64,000 bases of DNA, from NCBI RefSeq assembly GCF_002811945.1, contig NZ_NPDX01000001.1, positions 744,001 through 808,000 on the forward strand, written 5' to 3'. Positions 8,721-16,740 of the stretch are shown here, in pieces (within the stretch, counting starts at the first letter, position 1; each line of letters opens with the position of its first letter). The notes beneath the pieces are model-generated. The model worked only from the letters and a program-made list of their open reading frames with translations. It did no database searches and was not told the origin of the DNA. The DNA is from Leptospira harrisiae (lineage in GTDB: Bacteria > Spirochaetota > Leptospiria > Leptospirales > Leptospiraceae). Made by a program: the position numbers and the translations under genes.

Positions 8721-9491
8721 TTGTCTTTTTTAGATATTCAAATTAAATCCAATTTTGCCCTTGTTACCATCAAAAGGCCAGAGGCCCTAAATGCACTGAA
8801 CGATGTTGTGATTACAGAAATCGGTGCCATGGTGGATGAGTTGGAATCCAATCTCTCAGTGCGAGGATTTATTCTTACTGGCGAAGGAAAAGCTTTTGTG
8901 GCAGGTGCGGACATAGCAAAAATGAAAGAGTTCAATGTCCGTGAAGGTCAGGCTTTTTCTGAACTCGGCCAAACTGTTTTTAGAAAAATGGAACTATCAA
9001 ACTTGATCTCTATCGCCGCCATCAATGGATTTTGTTTGGGTGGCGGAATGGAACTTGCTATGGCATGTGATATTCGTTATGCGGTAGCTTCTGCTAAATT
9101 AGGTTTACCGGAAGTGACACTTGGTTTGCTCCCAGGATTCGGTGGTTCCCAAAGACTTCCGAGACTCATAGGTGTGGGGAGAGCCACTGAACTTATTTTG
9201 TCGGGAGATATGATTTCAGCGGATGAAGGATACAGGTTAGGGCTTATTAATAAGGTTGTTGACCCAACCGAGTTATTAAACGAATCAGAAAAAACACTTT
9301 CTACAATTCTTTCACGTGGACCTAACGCCATCAAGGCGGCAAAAACTGCCATTCGCCAAGGTTTAGAAACTAATATGGATCGTGGATTGGATTGGGAGAA
9401 ACAACTATTTGGTGGAAGGTTCGCCGACGAAGAAACGAAAGAAGGTCTTTCCGCTTTCCTTGAAAAAAGGAAACCAAACTTCAAAGGTTAA
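8721..9491 (+). CDS. Enoyl-CoA hydratase/isomerase family protein
   Basis: A 256-residue crotonase-fold enzyme of typical length. Both catalytic glutamates of classical enoyl-CoA hydratases are present: Glu111 in LGGGMELAM and Glu131 in GLPEVTLGLLPG. The oxyanion-hole segment GKAFVAGADIAKM also fits. Together these point to hydration of trans-2-enoyl-CoA in fatty-acid beta-oxidation, the main carbon source pathway of leptospires. The start is TTG with a strong AAGGAG site 7 bases upstream, so the rare codon is convincing. It sits between the phosphatase gene and a DUF192 lipoprotein on the same strand with gaps of 11 and 3 bp. Other crotonase activities, such as crotonyl-CoA hydratase or isomerase, remain possible. 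Confidence 0.92.
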   Translation: MSFLDIQIKSNFALVTIKRPEALNALNDVVITEIGAMVDELESNLSVRGFILTGEGKAFVAGADIAKMKEFNVREGQAFSELGQTVFRKMELSNLISIAAINGFCLGGGMELAMACDIRYAVASAKLGLPEVTLGLLPGFGGSQRLPRLIGVGRATELILSGDMISADEGYRLGLINKVVDPTELLNESEKTLSTILSRGPNAIKAAKTAIRQGLETNMDRGLDWEKQLFGGRFADEETKEGLSAFLEKRKPNFKG

Positions 9492-9494
9492 TTT

Positions 9495-9959
9495 ATGAAA
9501 ACACGGATTGGAATTCTACTTGTTCTATTGACTTTTTCTGTTTGTAAACAAGCAGAATCCTTTCCGACGCAAACAAACACACCCGAAATATTATTTGGTA
9601 GTGTTTCTGATCGTGTTTTAAAATTAGAAATTGCCAACACTCCATCTACTAGAGCGACAGGACTTATGTATCGCACTAAACTTGGTGAAGATGAGGGAAT
9701 GTTATTTGTTTTTCCTCATTCTGATTATTTAAGTTTTTGGATGAAGAACACACTCATCCCTTTGTCGATTGGTTATTTTTCAGAAGATATGCGACTTTTA
9801 GAATCATTCGACATGAAACCCAACCAAACTGAAGAAGTGTATAATGCAAGAAAACCAGCGATGTATGCTTTAGAAGTCAACCAAGGTTGGTTCGCCAAAC
9901 ACAAAATTGGCAAAGATGCAGTCCTTACTTTAGAGCGAAAGGTCTCCGCCCGCGACTAA
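9495..9959 (+). CDS. DUF192 family lipoprotein
   Basis: A 154-residue exported protein. The signal ends FSVC, giving a lipidated Cys17. The mature part carries the DUF192 pattern: LEIANTPSTRATGLMYR, then GMLFVFPHSD, FWMKNTLIPLSIGYF and the closing YALEVNQGWFAKHKI. The family is widespread, small and beta-rich, and its role is not established. The gene lies 3 bp after the enoyl-CoA hydratase and ends 52 bp before glycogen phosphorylase, so it is probably the last gene of the 7000-9959 operon. Confidence 0.85.
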   Translation: MKTRIGILLVLLTFSVCKQAESFPTQTNTPEILFGSVSDRVLKLEIANTPSTRATGLMYRTKLGEDEGMLFVFPHSDYLSFWMKNTLIPLSIGYFSEDMRLLESFDMKPNQTEEVYNARKPAMYALEVNQGWFAKHKIGKDAVLTLERKVSARD

Positions 9960-10011
9960 ATTTTCTCTTTTTACTTGAATCTATTTCTACAGTTCTTTAC
10001 CATCCTTTAGC

Positions 10012-12525
10012 ATGGTTGTCAATAATCCTCGATTAATTACACTTTTATCAGAAGAACAAAAAGCCGACTTGGCTTCGATGGAAAAACAATTTGCCCACCA
10101 TTTGGAATATACCATTGGTAAAAACAGATTTAATCTGAAAAACGAAGATATATATAAAGCACTTGGACATACCATCAGAGACTTTTTAATCGATCGATTA
10201 AATGTTACTCACGAACGTTATAGAAATGAAAATCCCAAACGTGTGTTTTATTTTTCATTAGAATTTTTAATGGGACGCACTCTTATGAATGCTCTCATCA
10301 ATCTTGGGTTATACGAAACAATCCAAGTGATGCTTCGTGGAATTGGTTTTGAACTTACTGATGTTTTAGAATTTGAAACCGATGCGGGACTTGGCAACGG
10401 TGGCCTTGGTAGGCTTGCTGCTTGTTTTTTAGATTCGATGGCCACTCTGAATGTCCCTGGATTTGGTTATGGAATTCGTTATGACTATGGAATTTTTAAC
10501 CAAATTATCGCCAATGGAAGCCAGTTGGAGATGCCCGACCACTGGGATGCTGACGGGGTTCCTTATGAAGTAGTAAGGTCGGATATTTCCTTTTCTGTTG
10601 GTTTTTTTGGTCATACAGAAACTAGGGTTTCGGGGAAGGGGAAAATCCAACATGATTGGGTTCCCGATGAAACGGTTCTTGCTTCTGCACATGATTATCC
10701 CATTCCTGGATTTAATACGAGTACGGTGAACTATTTAAGGCTTTGGGCTGCCAAATCTTCAGAAGAATTTAATTTAGATTATTTTAACCACGGCGATTAT
10801 ATGAAAGCCGTACAAGACAAATCCATTTCCGAAAATATTTCCAAAGTATTGTATCCCAACGACACCACCGAACAAGGAAAAGTGCTTCGACTCAAACAAC
10901 AATACTTTATGGTTTGTGCTTCTCTCCAAGATATTTTAATTCAGTTCCGCGAATCGACTCAAAATTTAAAAGAACTTCCAAACTATATCGCCATCCAATT
11001 GAATGATACCCACCCAAGCATTGGAATTGCAGAGCTTATGCGAGTATTTTTGGATAACGAAGAAATGGATTGGGAACCCGCATGGGAGATTGTCACCAAA
11101 GTTTTTTCTTATACCAACCATACGGTTTTGCCAGAAGCTTTGGAAACATGGCGCGTGGAACTTTTTGAAAAACTTTTGCCAAGGCATTTAGAAATCATTT
11201 ATGAAATCAACCATCGGTTTTTGACGGAGGTTCGAAGCCGAGGGATTTTATCTGATTTTGAAATTGGACAAGTGAGTATCATTGAAGAAGGAAATGAAAA
11301 AAGAATTCGTATGGCAAACTTAGCTGTCATTGGATCTTACAGAGTCAATGGAGTTGCGGAGTTACATTCGGAACTCATTAAAAAAACAATTTTCCAAGCC
11401 TTTACTAAAGTTTTTCCTGAAAAATTTAATAACAAAACCAACGGGATCACACCTCGTCGATGGTTACTCCAATCAAACCCAAGTTTGGCGAATTTGATTT
11501 CCAAACGAATTGGAAATGAGTTTACAACCGATTTATACAATTTAAAAAAATTGGAATCCTTTGTGGATGATCTCGATTTCCAAAATGATTGGAGAGTCGT
11601 AAAACAAACTGCCAAAGACGAATTGGCCAAACTCATCAAAAGTGAAACAGGAATTACCATCGATTCTAAATCACTCATCGATGTTCAAATCAAACGTTTC
11701 CACGAATACAAACGCCAACTTCTGAATATTCTTCGTGTGATTGCGTTGTACAGACGTATCAAAGAAAATCCATCACGAGAATTGACACCACGAACCGTGA
11801 TCTTTGGTGGGAAGGCAGCACCTGGTTATTATATGGCCAAACTCATCATCAAACTCATTAACAATGTTGCTTGGGTCATCAACCGAGATCCTGATGTGGC
11901 TGACCGATTGAAAGTGGTTTTTTTACCCAACTACCGAGTGAGTCTTGCCGAAAAAATCATTCCAGGTAGTAATCTTTCCGAACAAATTTCAACTGCGGGG
12001 ACAGAGGCATCTGGAACTAGTAACATGAAATTTATGTTAAATGGTGCTTTGACCATTGGAACCTTGGATGGTGCCAATGTAGAAATTCTAGAAGAAGTCG
12101 GGCCAGAAAATATTTATATTTTTGGACTTCATACAGAAGAAGTGTTTCGTTTGAAAGAAGCCGGATACCAACCTGCTGATTACATTCAAAAAAATGATGA
12201 GCTCCACAAAGTGCTTCTCATGATCCGTGAGAATTTATTTTCAATGGGGGAACCTGGGATTTTTGGTCCGATCTATGATAGCCTATATTATACGGATAAC
12301 TACTTGCTGATGGCTGATTTTGATGCGTATGACCAGACCCAAAACCTAGTAGCGAGAGATTATTTGGACGAAACCACTTGGACCAAAAAATCCATTCTGA
12401 ATGTGGCAAGGTCAGGCAAATTTTCTTCGGATAGGACCATCAGGGAGTACGCCAAAGAGATCTGGAAGGTTCCTCTCCTTGACACAGTTCCACCAAAAAC
12501 TATCTACAAATTGCCACAAAACTGA
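10012..12525 (+). CDS. glgP: Glycogen/starch/alpha-glucan phosphorylase
   Basis: An 837-residue cytosolic enzyme that releases glucose 1-phosphate from alpha-1,4-glucans using pyridoxal phosphate. Length and motifs match the GT35 family across its whole length: ETDAGLGNGGLGRLAACF near the N-terminus, LNDTHPSI, HEYKRQLLN, and the cofactor site EASGTSNMKFMLNGA, whose Lys673 should form the PLP Schiff base. The ATG at 10012 fits the usual family N-terminus, though no strong ribosome site precedes it. It is followed after 49 bp by a single-domain response regulator. No glycogen synthase or branching enzyme gene is in the window. Confidence 0.97.
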   Translation: MVVNNPRLITLLSEEQKADLASMEKQFAHHLEYTIGKNRFNLKNEDIYKALGHTIRDFLIDRLNVTHERYRNENPKRVFYFSLEFLMGRTLMNALINLGLYETIQVMLRGIGFELTDVLEFETDAGLGNGGLGRLAACFLDSMATLNVPGFGYGIRYDYGIFNQIIANGSQLEMPDHWDADGVPYEVVRSDISFSVGFFGHTETRVSGKGKIQHDWVPDETVLASAHDYPIPGFNTSTVNYLRLWAAKSSEEFNLDYFNHGDYMKAVQDKSISENISKVLYPNDTTEQGKVLRLKQQYFMVCASLQDILIQFRESTQNLKELPNYIAIQLNDTHPSIGIAELMRVFLDNEEMDWEPAWEIVTKVFSYTNHTVLPEALETWRVELFEKLLPRHLEIIYEINHRFLTEVRSRGILSDFEIGQVSIIEEGNEKRIRMANLAVIGSYRVNGVAELHSELIKKTIFQAFTKVFPEKFNNKTNGITPRRWLLQSNPSLANLISKRIGNEFTTDLYNLKKLESFVDDLDFQNDWRVVKQTAKDELAKLIKSETGITIDSKSLIDVQIKRFHEYKRQLLNILRVIALYRRIKENPSRELTPRTVIFGGKAAPGYYMAKLIIKLINNVAWVINRDPDVADRLKVVFLPNYRVSLAEKIIPGSNLSEQISTAGTEASGTSNMKFMLNGALTIGTLDGANVEILEEVGPENIYIFGLHTEEVFRLKEAGYQPADYIQKNDELHKVLLMIRENLFSMGEPGIFGPIYDSLYYTDNYLLMADFDAYDQTQNLVARDYLDETTWTKKSILNVARSGKFSSDRTIREYAKEIWKVPLLDTVPPKTIYKLPQN

Positions 12526-12574
12526 ATCGACATAAAAGAACCAGAGTTGTATTGTTCCAAGGAAAGGGTCCCAA

Positions 12575-13042
12575 ATGAGTAAAGGTTATATTATATGTGT
12601 CGATGATGAAGTATCGGTATTGGAGACGCTTGCGGAACAACTTCTGGCTCGATTTGGCGAATCCCATATCATCGAGACTGCCAGTAGTGCCGAAGAAGCA
12701 CTTTCCCTCATCGACGAAATCATCAGTAGCAACGACATTGTTGAGTTGATTGTTTCTGACCAAGTGATGCCTGGAATGAAAGGAGATCGATTTTTGGAGC
12801 AGGTGCACCACCGCCTTCCTGATGCGATTAAAATCCTTCTGACTGGTCAGGCAGGACTTGATTCCGCAATCTATGCCATCAATAACGGGGGACTCAGTCG
12901 GTATGTCGAAAAACCGTGGAACATTGACGAACTATCCAAAGACATCAAAGACCTACTGGATAAGTTCCGACAAAATTTGGAAAACCAACACCTCATCCAA
13001 GCCCTCAATCGTCGCATCATCGAATTGGAATCTGGACAGTAA
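12575..13042 (+). CDS. Single-domain response regulator
   Basis: A 155-residue receiver protein with a short C-terminal helical tail and no output domain. The active-site residues are all present: acidic D10-D11 (CVDDE), phospho-acceptor Asp62 in [12 protein letters not shown], Thr90 (LLTGQAG) and Lys113 in VEKPW. The [22 protein letters not shown] segment resembles receivers of the RpfG/HD-GYP group, but that output domain is missing. It may work by protein contact. AAGGAAAGGG lies just upstream of the ATG. The next gene has no standard start beyond this gene's stop and may be translationally coupled to it. Confidence 0.9.
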   Translation: MSKGYIICVDDEVSVLETLAEQLLARFGESHIIETASSAEEALSLIDEIISSNDIVELIVSDQVMPGMKGDRFLEQVHHRLPDAIKILLTGQAGLDSAIYAINNGGLSRYVEKPWNIDELSKDIKDLLDKFRQNLENQHLIQALNRRIIELESGQ

Positions 13043-14105
13043 CAAAAAACAAATTTTTATCCTTGGGCTTTTTTTTCTTTCTCTTTCACCAATTTTGGGG
13101 AAGGAGAAAGATCTCAGTCCAGAACAAATCTCCAAAAAAAAAGAAGTCCTTTCCAAAATGGTTCGTTATGGAACGAGTCAGGAAAGAAAACAAGCATTAG
13201 GTGAGTTGACGAGGTTCCCCAAAGAAAGTGCGAGCGAATTGTATATACTCGTCGGTGAACAATTAAAAACAGAAAAAGATATGGGGATGAAAATCATCCT
13301 CTTAAAAACTATTGGTGATCTGGACTTAAAAGAAAACAAAGAAACCATCATTAGTTTGTTTGAAGATTCCAATGAGGACGTTGCCAAACAAGCAGTCACT
13401 TCGGCTAAAAAAATGAAATTAGCGGAAGCCACAAACCCCTTACTCGAAAAAGTGAAAAAAGAAGATTTCACAAAGAACTCTAATTCGCTAAGTCTTTATA
13501 TCAGTGCTTTGGGAGAATTGCCGGAGGGAAAAACAGCTGCGCCATTTTTAGAAACTAAGTTTCGCGAAAAGTTTAATAATGCGGATATGCGAGGGCAAAT
13601 TGCTTTGTATTTTGGATCCGTTCTTTATGCTGATGCAGAGTCGGCTCTAATGGAAGTTGCCTTTGATGAAATCCAACCCACTACCTTACGATGTTATTCT
13701 ATGAATACTTTGGGTAAGCTAAAATCTGAAACTGCAAAACCTAAGTTATACGAACTTCTGGATTCATTAAAGAAAACGGCTGGTAAGTTGGATGCGAAAA
13801 AAGCCCAATCCTTAAAGATTTACGCCATCGGTGCTCTCGTGACTATGGGAGACAAAGAAGTATTCCAAGAACTAAATGAATTTGCTCGTGATGATGATAG
13901 TATGGTGCGACTTCGCGCCATTGAATTTATGGGAAATTTGAAAGATCCCAAAGCCTTAGAATTATTAGAATACAAAAGGGACAGGGACCCGAGTCCCAAA
14001 GTACAAAAAGCCGCCAAAAAAGCCATCGACCAAATCAATGGAAAAGAAACGGTTCCCGATGAAGAAAAATCAACAGAGGAAAAACTGGAAGAAGAACCCA
14101 AATGA
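13032..14105 (+). CDS. Exported HEAT-repeat protein, start codon uncertain
   Basis: After a signal-peptide-like stretch ([19 protein letters not shown]) the protein consists of repeated helical pairs of the HEAT/PBS-lyase type, for example [28 protein letters not shown] and [19 protein letters not shown], ending in a Glu/Lys-rich tail. Such scaffolds bind other proteins; no enzyme motif is seen. The start is a problem: the frame has no ATG, GTG or TTG close to the signal peptide. The nearest standard codons (12858, 12888 and TTG 12909) lie well inside the preceding response-regulator gene and would put some 45 or more residues before the hydrophobic core. I propose CTG at 13032, which leaves an 11-bp overlap. 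It overlaps the next gene by 4 bp (ATGA). Confidence 0.75.
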   Translation: MDSNKKQIFILGLFFLSLSPILGKEKDLSPEQISKKKEVLSKMVRYGTSQERKQALGELTRFPKESASELYILVGEQLKTEKDMGMKIILLKTIGDLDLKENKETIISLFEDSNEDVAKQAVTSAKKMKLAEATNPLLEKVKKEDFTKNSNSLSLYISALGELPEGKTAAPFLETKFREKFNNADMRGQIALYFGSVLYADAESALMEVAFDEIQPTTLRCYSMNTLGKLKSETAKPKLYELLDSLKKTAGKLDAKKAQSLKIYAIGALVTMGDKEVFQELNEFARDDDSMVRLRAIEFMGNLKDPKALELLEYKRDRDPSPKVQKAAKKAIDQINGKETVPDEEKSTEEKLEEEPK

Positions 14106-14599
14106 ATTGGAAAGTTTTTACTTCTATTTGTATTTGCTTATTGATTGTTTCAAAAACAAGTCTTTATTCGGAAGATAACGGTCGCTATACGGGGCCAATT
14201 CCCCGTTCTGAAAAAAGAATATTGGATGGGAAAGCAGAGTTCCTAAAATCAGGAACATTTCCCTTAGAATGGAAACTGTTTTTTAAGGGAAAACAAGGGG
14301 ATTTTGTTGTTTTTTACGACTTAAACGGGGACGAAATCCACTTTCGGTACAGACGTAATAAATTTGATTTGGATGCTGAAGTTTTTGTGAAGGATTTGTT
14401 TTCTGGCAATCCATACCGGGTGAAAGGGGAATGGATCGGTTATTATTTTTATTCAGTAGATGAAAGAGGAAAACGGTCTTCATTACCCACCCCTAAAAAA
14501 CTCCCGGCAGAACCAAAAGAATTTGCCGATAGACAATCAGTTCCTATCTTTAAATTAATCGAATACATCGAAGTTCGTACGGATGACCTTCTCTATTAA
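14102..14599 (+). CDS. Exported protein of unknown function
   Basis: A 165-residue protein beginning [23 protein letters not shown], a typical signal peptide. The remainder is beta-rich with many aromatic and charged residues (DGDEIHFRYRRNKF-like region) and has no motif I recognise. It is translationally coupled to the HEAT-repeat gene by an ATGA overlap, so the two exported products may act together. Its stop codon shares a TTAA palindrome with the stop of the convergent outer-membrane gene, so there is no space between them for a terminator. Confidence 0.75.
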   Translation: MNWKVFTSICICLLIVSKTSLYSEDNGRYTGPIPRSEKRILDGKAEFLKSGTFPLEWKLFFKGKQGDFVVFYDLNGDEIHFRYRRNKFDLDAEVFVKDLFSGNPYRVKGEWIGYYFYSVDERGKRSSLPTPKKLPAEPKEFADRQSVPIFKLIEYIEVRTDDLLY

Positions 14600-16170
14600 A
14601 GATCGATTTTTTGTAATAATTGAAAATTAATAAATAAAATAGGATTCGGATCATTTTCTTTTTCCGAATAACTTACGTTTAATGAAATAAAAGGGCTTAC
14701 CCATTTGAGTTTGATGATCTCTCCTCTATCGGTTAAGTTAATATTAAAATCTGTTGCATAAGTCCAGTTTTCAAACCAAGCTCTGGTGCGTAAGTTTCCT
14801 TCTCTAAAAATAGCACTTAACTCCAGTAAGTTTCCTGTATTTATAGGGATTGCCAATTTCCCTTCCCATTGGCCTCCGTTATCTCTGGATTCAAATCCAA
14901 GAGAAACCACTGTTTTTTCTTTTCTCCATTCATAAAATGCCGCTCTTCCAATTTCATTCCATTGGTAGTTCCCTGATTCATTGTATTCTCTATACCTATA
15001 AATTAAGTTTCCCCACTCACTCAAGAAAAATGGGAAAAATCCAGATCTCCCGTTTTCATATCGATGGCCTTCTGTAGATCCTAAAAATTCACATCCTATC
15101 AAGTGATTGAAACTTGTTCGAACATATCCAAGGACTTGAGGAATTTCTGGTCTCACTTCTTGTGGAGAAACCATCCCATAGAGTAAAGGAGAGTCTCTAT
15201 ACACTGTGGTATCTAAGTATAATTTGGATTCGGGGGATTCTGATTTTAAATAAATGAATCCAACGGATTCTTTTTTGTTGGCTATGGATTCGGATTGAAT
15301 CTTATGGATTCCTAAATTTTGAAAAGTCCAGGAATCATTGATATACAAACTAGATTTGTTATCCCCTGGTGACCAAACTCCCGAATAGGATTTGTTTGGT
15401 GTTACAAAATACAATCCAGGATAAGAAGAAAATGTAGCAGCATGATATATTCCTAATTCAAATTCTTTTCCTTCGTTAAATCTTCGGTAGCCGAAGAAGT
15501 TGGAATGTTCGATAGGTTGGGGTAGAGGAGATCCCGTTCGTTCTAACTGAGAATAGAAGTTTGGATCTTTGGCAAAGTAAAAATGAGGAATGGGTTTGTA
15601 ACGGTTTCCGGAAGTAAACCTCCATTGTTTGAATGTGAGATTGGCTCCATATGAAAAATTTTCATCTCGTTTTTCTAAGATCCAAATTTGTCCGTTCCCT
15701 TTCCCACCGAAAAAAAGTGAAGAATGGTTTTTTTCTTTCCTTGGTAAATACCGGACATCCAAGTTTTGATAACTCAATCCAAAAAATAGTTCATATTGAT
15801 TGTCCAATCCATCTTTGAGTTTTAATCCTGATTCTTTATTATTTTGATGTTCTTCTTTTTTCGTAAATCTTCGGTTCTGTTGAGGAAAGTTATTGCCAAC
15901 AAACTTTTGTTTGTTGGCATATAGTGTAATTTGTTTTTGTTTCCAAACTTTTGAAACGAGTGCTGCATCCTTTCCTTTGAGTGATTTTTTCCATTCCAAA
16001 AACTTTTCAGGTGGTTGTTTTGCTTTCTCTTTCCATGCCGCAGCCAAATGGGGAGGAAACCCCGATTGTAAAAGTTCTGAGATGGAAATCTGGTCCGGCT
16101 TTTTTTCTACAGCAGACAAAGTCTGTACGAAAGAAATCCACAAAATAATCGCAATTTTCTGCCAATCCAC
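14596..16170 (-). CDS. Probable outer-membrane beta-barrel protein
   Basis: A 524-residue protein not recognised as a named family. The start used is GTG at 16170, giving a signal peptide (IAIILWISFVQTLSA) and a charged helical segment (about 20-90) with QSGFPPHLAAAWKEKA. From about residue 115 on, alternating strands rich in Tyr, Trp, Phe, Asn and Gly suggest a beta-barrel or beta-rich surface protein; it ends in FINFQLLQKIDL. The GTG has only a weak ribosome site. A better one, GGGAGG ahead of an ATG at 16232, lies in another frame, with A-runs between the two. Either a separate leader peptide or a frameshift is possible (see findings). Confidence 0.7.
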   Translation of the reverse strand: MDWQKIAIILWISFVQTLSAVEKKPDQISISELLQSGFPPHLAAAWKEKAKQPPEKFLEWKKSLKGKDAALVSKVWKQKQITLYANKQKFVGNNFPQQNRRFTKKEEHQNNKESGLKLKDGLDNQYELFFGLSYQNLDVRYLPRKEKNHSSLFFGGKGNGQIWILEKRDENFSYGANLTFKQWRFTSGNRYKPIPHFYFAKDPNFYSQLERTGSPLPQPIEHSNFFGYRRFNEGKEFELGIYHAATFSSYPGLYFVTPNKSYSGVWSPGDNKSSLYINDSWTFQNLGIHKIQSESIANKKESVGFIYLKSESPESKLYLDTTVYRDSPLLYGMVSPQEVRPEIPQVLGYVRTSFNHLIGCEFLGSTEGHRYENGRSGFFPFFLSEWGNLIYRYREYNESGNYQWNEIGRAAFYEWRKEKTVVSLGFESRDNGGQWEGKLAIPINTGNLLELSAIFREGNLRTRAWFENWTYATDFNINLTDRGEIIKLKWVSPFISLNVSYSEKENDPNPILFINFQLLQKIDL

Positions 16171-16300
16171 CAGGATTGAGGTCGGAAATTTCGCTTTTTT
16201 GCCCGAAGTCCGATTGCTTTTTTCTAAAAAGGAACATATTCTTAACCTCCCACTGAAAAAAAATCAAACGAGGGCGGGTTTTGTCCCAGGGGAATGCTAA

Positions 16301-16330
16301 ATTGTATTTAGAAACCGATAAAAACGTGAA
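16301..16330 (-). promoter_or_regulatory. Possible promoter for the outer-membrane gene at 14596-16170
   Basis: On the minus strand, TACAAT (16306-16301) is preceded by TTCACG (16330-16325) with an 18-bp spacer. The -10 is good and the -35 is weak. It is the best candidate in the 275-bp divergent region. Confidence 0.3.
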
Positions 16331-16337
16331 AAAAATA

Positions 16338-16363
16338 TTGACTTAACTTTCCAAATGTTAAGT
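16338..16363 (+). promoter_or_regulatory. Operator-like inverted repeat with an overlapping -35 element
   Basis: ACTTAAC (16341-16347) and GTTAAGT (16357-16363) are perfect 7-bp arms around a 9-bp spacer. A TTGACT hexamer (16338-16343) overlaps the left arm; no good -10 lies at standard distance, though AT-rich hexamers (TATATT, TATTAT) occur at 16383-16399. The site is about 85-105 bp before the 71-residue gene and could bind a dimeric regulator serving either flanking gene. Confidence 0.4.
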
Positions 16364-16445
16364 AGTGTAAACAAGCGTTTAGTATATTATTGGTATTATT
16401 TTTTAGTTTTATGTCGTCTAACATGATGACGGGGAGGAAAAACCT

Positions 16446-16661
16446 ATGATCGTTCGATCCATCCAACAACCCGCTTACAACCGCCACAAAGACTCAGGTC
16501 TCGCTGGCCAAGGTCCGAAAAAGGGATTTTCCCAGAATCAAACTGGGAAAACTTTTGAAGAGTATTTACTGGAAGCCTTCCAAGGGGAAGTGGTTCAAAA
16601 CGGAGAGTGGGTATCGCCTGGTCTTTCCGCTCTTGGCCAAAAGAACCTAAAAAGGATGTAG
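16446..16661 (+). CDS. Small protein of unknown function (71 aa)
   Basis: I do not recognise this protein. It is supported by a strong ribosome site (GGGGAGGA, 7-8 bases before the ATG). The translation looks like a real soluble peptide: a Lys/Gln-rich N-terminal half, then an acidic helix (TFEEYLLEAFQGEVVQ) and a short basic end. It has no signal peptide or membrane segment. A palindromic element lies upstream, and a hairpin (AACAGG, loop CTT, CCTGTT at 16669-16683) and the ABC permease gene follow within 56 bp. Its position suggests it is the first gene of the polysaccharide-export transcript or a separately controlled small regulator; both are inferences. Confidence 0.6.
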   Translation: MIVRSIQQPAYNRHKDSGLAGQGPKKGFSQNQTGKTFEEYLLEAFQGEVVQNGEWVSPGLSALGQKNLKRM

Positions 16662-16668
16662 GATCAAA

Positions 16669-16683
16669 AACAGGCTTCCTGTT
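16669..16683 (+). repeat. Small hairpin between the 71-residue gene and the permease
   Basis: AACAGG, loop CTT, CCTGTT: a perfect 6-bp stem with a 3-base loop, 8 bases after the upstream stop codon. It lacks a following T-run, so it is not a classical terminator. It may be a processing or attenuation hairpin, and it sits just ahead of the larger hairpin over the permease start. Confidence 0.35.
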
Positions 16684-16711
16684 CTAGAACCGGGAGCCGC
16701 TAGCCGACAAT

Positions 16712-16740
16712 CAAAGTATGGAGAAAGTATCCATACTTTG
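16712..16740 (+). promoter_or_regulatory. Perfect 11-bp inverted repeat burying the permease start codon
   Basis: CAAAGTATGGA (16712-16722) and TCCATACTTTG (16730-16740) are exact reverse complements around the 7-base loop GAAAGTA. The ATG of the permease (16718-16720) lies inside the left arm. In RNA the stem would hide the start codon. No good ribosome site is seen close upstream; GGGAG at 16692-16696 is over 20 bases away. Confidence 0.6.

Noticed and set aside
12858..13031. N-terminal extension of the HEAT-repeat protein
   Set aside because: It would lie inside the response-regulator gene, has no family features, and puts the signal peptide about 60 residues from the start.
16007..16267. 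Frame of 86 codons opposite in phase to the start of the outer-membrane gene
   Set aside because: Most of it overlaps the signal-peptide region of a convincing gene. I kept only its good start codon as a possible frameshift or leader clue.
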